Source: Xylaria sp. FL1777 (lineage: Eukaryota > Ascomycota > Sordariomycetes > Xylariales > Xylariaceae). From it: a DNA stretch of 64,000 nucleotides. Location of the stretch: assembly GCA_022578965.1 (NCBI GenBank), contig MU400520.1, forward strand, positions 1-64,000, read 5' to 3'. Shown one piece after another: positions 58,984 through 64,000 of the stretch (position 1 is its first letter; each line of letters starts with the position of its first letter). The translations under genes were made by a program, and so were the position numbers. Below the pieces are notes generated by a model, which was not told the origin of the DNA, searched no databases, and worked only from the letters and a program-made list of their open reading frames with translations.

Positions 58984-59319
58984 TTAGTAGTAGGTTGGGT
59001 ACGCCTGCCATCCCCAGGGGACCATCTGTTCAGCTGCAGGAGCCCAATTCCAATTCGGGTGAAAAGAGTGACTACTGTACCAGTGTGATGGATCTACGAC
59101 ATGGTGATAAAATTGAACAGCTTGTTGCTGTGGTGGTACTTGGTGAAAGGGGACGAAGGGCTGGGCGGGTGAATTCGGTTGGAATGGCACTTGCTGCGGC
59201 AATACTTGCCGGGCAGGATAAAAAGGCTGCGCTTCTGGACGGAGCTTTAAAGACTCTTTCTTAGATGGGTAGAACGGTTGAGCTCGTGGGTTGAGTTGAA
59301 ATGGCTGTTGCTGAGACAT
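58984..59319 (-). CDS. Small Pro/Gln-rich protein with three PAM2-like motifs
   Basis: The ATG at 59319 opens a 111-codon frame ending in TAG. The protein is rich in Pro, Gln, Phe and Tyr and has no signal peptide. Three tandem motifs fit the PAM2 pattern L-N-x-x-A-x-x-F-x-P: residues 9-18 (LNPRAQPFYP, a perfect fit), 26-35 (LRPEAQPFYP, Asn to Arg) and 48-57 (PNSPAQPFVP, Leu to Pro). PAM2 peptides bind the MLLE domain of poly(A)-binding protein, as in ataxin-2 and Paip proteins, so a cytoplasmic mRNA-linked role is inferred. The C-terminal 40 residues are Trp-, His- and Tyr-rich (WYSSHSF, WNWAP, WGWQAYP). A low-complexity origin of the similarity is possible. Confidence 0.65.
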   Translation of the reverse strand: MSQQQPFQLNPRAQPFYPSKKESLKLRPEAQPFYPARQVLPQQVPFQPNSPAQPFVPFHQVPPQQQAVQFYHHVVDPSHWYSSHSFHPNWNWAPAAEQMVPWGWQAYPTYY

Positions 59320-62300
59320 GTCGCTTTGTAAAGGAGTGAGTTGTCGGATGTGGAAAGTCTATTTGGTCTTCTGCTCGAAGCTATTGTGATGCTTGTTTAT
59401 TAGGATAGACTCGTTCGTTCCCTGGTCTATTCTTCGCTTCTTTGAGGTAAGGCGTCGGCGCGTTGTCCTTAAATAAAGCGAGTTAAAACAACCTCTTTGT
59501 GTAAGTAGTTTCGTGTCTCTAGATATGTTTAGTAATACTATAGGTTTGTTTGCAACTCTTCCATCGCGTATCCTTAGCATCCCCATCAAATTGCAACGCC
59601 TGATCTGTTGCTTCTACCATGATATGTGTTTCCACCAATAATTATTGGGGGTGTTTAGAAAAAGGTTTGGTTGAGTTGACTAAACCTGCCGGAAATGGTC
59701 TTAATCGCATGTCTGTGATGTATCATTAAACTGGCAGTTATACTACTGGCCGAGATCGGAGTGGGGAGCTTTGCGTCGACATGAGAGATTCCCGAGTATA
59801 AACTTTTGAAAGATTATGGCAGCTAGGCGGGGGCCAACGTAGTGGGGTGTTGTGTCAGTCAATAGCAAGATATTTCAAGGTATTTCAAGGGACCACTTCT
59901 CTCGTATGATACTTAGCGAGATATATGTAGTGTATGTAAGCTGCGGTATTATTCTCTACCAATGATACTTGATATGAGGACAATTTTGTGAGGAAAAGTG
60001 AGATATTTATGCGTTCCTACGGGGTGTATAGGTATACATAACGTACATCGTAGCATCTTGAGGTTTGTTGACGATTGATAAGTTGACTAATCTAGGCCCT
60101 GGTCGTTCTCTAGGCGAGAACAAAAGTGACGCAAATGTACGCAGTAAGTAAGTATGGCAGGGCGGACCCGATGCGAACAGGGGCACGCCAAGCACGTTCA
60201 TGGTATCGGATCCCTTGAGGGGGAGGGGGGCACTAGCATCGAGAGTGGTCCTTGAGTGGTACGCTATTCTGAGGTATGACTCGCTTACACCATCCATGCA
60301 GGAGACCTGCATGATTCCTATTCGACCATCTAGATGGTACTTTGTACGCTCTACTCATGTGCTACGGGTATAAAGTGTCTGCGTGTAGGCAAGCTCAGAT
60401 AGGTAGCTAAAGGCGGGAGGAAAAAAGCAAATTCATGAGTGCTTTTGGTTTGGGACGGCCTGGCCCGGCACCACAGCTAAGTGAGTCATTACCATCGGTG
60501 TGGACTACAGACGAAGAATGATGCTGTGAGGCATCATCTATGCGGCCATTGTTGCGTGCGCACCGGCTTAGCAGACATGGATTCCCCTACCGGGCTACAG
60601 GCGTCACCACACAAAGCCAGCCTGGCACAAATCTCATGCGTGGTTGCTCTGATACTTTTGGTCATGCTGCGGGAGAGATATAGTATTTGACGTGGCGTTT
60701 TATCCGAGAGTAGCGGTCGGGCCTATGTCGCGAGACCGGCTGAGACAAGAGAATCAAGTCAGGAATTACGACAACCTCGTTTAGGAAACGCGCAATCAAT
60801 CAATAAGCAGGTTGCGGTCGAGGGGTTCATGTGAAAGTGTGGGATGTGACTGTGGCTTACTCGGAGGCGTCAACATATGCGGTGTACAATGGAATAGGCC
60901 GCAAGTCTAACTCCTTGATAAGGTGTTATTCGGGCCGCTCTGAATAATACAGACCACAGGGTACGGTCAAAGCCTCGATTTCTCTGCGGCGACTTGAAGA
61001 TACCCGCGAAAGATCAGAGCAAAGCCGCGGAGCTGGTGGCCAGGAATAAGCCGGAAAGAGGGGGTGGGTGTAAGACGAGATCATGGGGAGGCAGTTTTGG
61101 CGTGGTACTGTGCCTTGCATCGTGCAGGATGATTGGCGAGGCCAGCACACATGCTGCTGCTGTGCAAGGTATCTTGGCCTGCGGAGTGAGACCATTGTCT
61201 TGCGTAAGTCGTTGTTGTGTGAAACCCGAGGATATGGCTCTATAACCCACCTATCTAGGGTGCGCGGTCGCCAAGGCATCACATCACACTGTCGCCGAAC
61301 ATTAGCTCGTGATGGAGCCATTCTTACTCAGGAAGTTGTTGCAGTATATGTAGTAGAACAAAAGATTATCGCCGGAAAGACGTCGGTATCGGTGATATAC
61401 TAAAAATATTTGTATCCAACACAACAGCCTAATAAGCCGCAACCTACCAAGTGCGGGTGTAATGCCTAAAATCCGAATATGAGTGAGTACGTGCTGTGAC
61501 TCGTATATGTATGCTGAGTGAGCTTTCTAGCAAGTTGGATTGAATTCCCGACAGCGCTAGGTTTTGGGGATCGCTGATTAGCTCGTTCGTACTACATTCG
61601 ATTATAGCGACCTAATATGATATGACGGCTTGTTCCACCTGCGTGGTGTCCCTGTTTGGAATTCAGATATGAGAAATCGTAATCTTTAGGCTGGTTATGT
61701 CTGTGGTTTCGCTGGCCGCAGTGATAGCGGACTGTTGGCAGTACGGCTGCATAGGTAGTTTTAAGGTTGAAGCCGTAGCATAAGTACGCATACACAGTAC
61801 ATGTAGGGTTGTTTAGGAACACCCCAGCATCTCCGTTGCTAAATAAAGACGGTTATCGGATACGCGGATCTCTCTAGTCTAGGATTGTCAAGCAACTAAA
61901 CGGTGAAAGGATATGTCTGGAAACATGTCTCAATATTAGTATTTACTGCAGTCCTTTAGCCACTGACTAAGCATACTTGAGCTCCGACCGTTTTGGGGTT
62001 AAGATAACGACGGAGTTTGGGTTCAATGGTTACTTTAAATACCTAGTTCATCTCTTTTTGTCGTATGGTTCCAATATTGAAACGACAAGTCCCGAACATC
62101 CAGCCAATCCCTGACACAATCCTTGACACACTGCACTTGGCACACCCCCCTAGGGCAATCACTTCCAGAAGGTCTCAACAGTCACATCTATTTATATGAA
62201 ACAGACAATATCCACGTGTTGCAGATCCGATGTTACGTCGTCAGCCTGATTGATGTGAAATACGACAACGCGACCAGAAAGGTAGCGATTAAATGAAGAT

Positions 62301-64000
62301 CATAGACTAAGCACAGCTAAAGTAATACCTACATATAGTGCACATTTCTGCGTACAGTGAACTATATACCATTTACAGTAAATCATAGATGAAATCACAT
62401 GCGAACAGACCTACCAGAAGAGCAAAGGAAGTTCCCTAGTTTGCTTGACAACAAACGACAAACGATAACTAGTAGGATGGTTATCGGCAGAATGCGTAGG
62501 TGCCAGATTCTAAATCACCGGTGCTTATTTACAGTTCATGGACCACAGAAACGGCTATGTCAATTTCTTGACCCTGACTTGTCAAGAAGTCAAGGGTAGA
62601 GCCTAACACAATGCGAAAAAGGCATAAGCTTTGGCGGAACAACGTTAATCTCCACGACTTGCAGCACACTAAGTAGGTGTGCCTACTGGACACCTACTGT
62701 GTAGATATGTATGCTCGAATCAACGAGTAAGCCTTGTATAAGCGCGTATACTCCTGCTTGAAGTGATGGGCTCTCTACTCCTCTCAAGGTGAGAACTAAC
62801 ACCGACAGATTGGCGGTATGGGAGATCTGCAACACTATCAGTGGTAACCCGAGTCTTGGTACGAACTATGCCTAGCCTACTTAGGCGTCTCACGGGCGTC
62901 ATTTCGAGGGGCTTAACTTTAGACCCATGCGGCGGTTGTTCATACATATATAGCAATACATAAGCTTATTCATAGACGCTGTACTGTGGTTGAATGAAAT
63001 GATGTGTTGTAAATCGGTGCTTATACACGTGGTTGGCCTGTAACGGTGGCACATGACCATGTCCTAGTATGGAGGCGATCCGATCATGTGAGAATCCGAC
63101 GGGAACTGCTACTTGGAGGGCCGAGTTTTTGGCTATGTATCATAGGATATATCCTCAGTAGGTAGGTAGGTTTACGTATTTAAGTACTTGATCATGTCAG
63201 GTTTCAAATCGTCTTCAAAATGTCAAGTTGATAAGCTTGAATCATGTTTAGATACGTGCAACATATGATAGCTGTGCATGTGAATTTATTTGTATACATG
63301 CCACCGGGTATACTGTGATGGCTACTGCTAGATACCTACGGTAGTACCGTACACGGCGCTGCAGCACTGCACTGCACTGTACCTAATTGTACCTCGTGCC
63401 TGTTTCCTCCAGTGAGATCTGTGCCTGGCATCATTCTGTGGGTACCTTGCGTACAGCTGTACCTTAGCTGATCTGGAACCCATAGCAACTGTACCTGTCG
63501 AAACAACCCCTTGACCCCACAAAATCCTCGGGATGCACGCAGAGACCTTTAGGTCGGAGGTGGGCACTGCAAAATCGCACCTACCGTATTTAGCCCCATT
63601 AGCGTCCCTTCCACGCGACTCATAGACTCATACATGGACTATATGTACATGTAGGTACCAGTAAGGACCTGGGTACTGAGCTACACCACATTTTGATCAC
63701 TCCAGGCCATGATCAGGAACAGTGTTTGCATCACTGATTATACTGCCTCTATATGGGTATTAGCGCTGAGGGCTGTGTCTTTAACCCAGAGGATTTAGCT
63801 ATACGTAGACAGAAGGGTTGCTGCTGTTATTTCTTTCCCATATATAGTACCTATATACCATACTAGGCACAGGTTATTATATTTACTATATACATGTAGT
63901 TATGTAGTATGACTAGAACTCACCCGTCAATTTAAGTAGTATTAAAGGCATCTATTTTCTACGTATGTACCGGTATGTGTAGGTATCTACTCTACTAGGT
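59320..64000. other. Long gene-poor region to the window edge
   Basis: 4.7 kb with only short frames on both strands and no recognisable protein, tRNA or transposon. GTACCT/AGGTAC words are frequent after 62680 and especially at 63330-63480 and 63640-63690. Composition is ordinary, unlike the AT-rich block at the left edge. Confidence 0.5.

Noticed and set aside
60926..61403. Overlapping frames of 80-130 codons on both strands
   Set aside because: No homology-like motifs, no splice-compatible neighbours; typical of non-coding GC-neutral DNA.

Overview
The window looks like nuclear DNA of a filamentous ascomycete (Pezizomycotina; Sordariomycete-like is my guess). It has short GT-AG introns of about 50-90 nt with CTAAC-type branch sites, fungus-specific families (Clr5, rhodopsin-type membrane proteins, DUF6594, DUF7580, AcuF-type zinc fingers), NLR-like ankyrin proteins, and an extremely AT-rich block at the left edge of the kind left by repeat-induced point mutation (RIP). 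I saw no rRNA, tRNA or CRISPR. Gene models were spliced by hand, and exon sums were checked for reading frame.

Left accessory region (1-27 kb, gene-poor). It starts with an AT-rich block (1-2700). Then come a coiled-coil repeat protein (3084-4088), a two-exon protein with terpene-synthase-like aspartate clusters (4624-6094, minus), a small Cys-rich ORF (9368-9550) and a possible small membrane protein (11692-12057, minus). A four-exon Clr5-ankyrin protein (13178-16583) follows, then a small duplicated-motif protein (17041-17352, minus), an SMP-type stress protein (18056-18415, minus), a seven-TM fungal rhodopsin-domain protein (19966-21174) and an RRM-like protein (22265-23113, minus).

Core block (26.8-40.7 kb, GC-richer, housekeeping). 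It contains the DHH1/DDX6 helicase of mRNA decay (minus), a JID1-like mitochondrial J-protein, an acyl-protein-thioesterase-like hydrolase, the mitochondrial GatB/PET112 amidotransferase subunit (minus), a DUF6594 membrane protein and a zinc-finger DEDDh RNA exonuclease.

Right accessory region (42-59 kb). This is a cluster of self/non-self or signalling-type genes. A seven-exon, 1720-aa NLR-like protein (minus) has an alpha/beta-hydrolase-like head without its serine, a NACHT-like region without its P-loop lysine, many ankyrin repeats and a ZZ-like tail. Beside it are a degenerate gene fragment, an ankyrin protein resembling the front half of ankyrin-subtilase fusions, a head-to-head pair of MITE-like elements, a DUF7580 protein (minus), a 735-aa predicted fusion of AcuF-type zinc fingers + Zn2Cys6 cluster + CPC1/GCN4-type bZIP, and a decayed NACHT-ankyrin gene. 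A small protein with three PAM2-like motifs (58984-59319, minus) follows. The last 4.7 kb holds no gene I can support.

The most noteworthy items are the three-domain transcription-factor fusion, the triple-PAM2 mini-protein, and the NLR-like protein in which both catalytic centres appear lost while the scaffold stays open.
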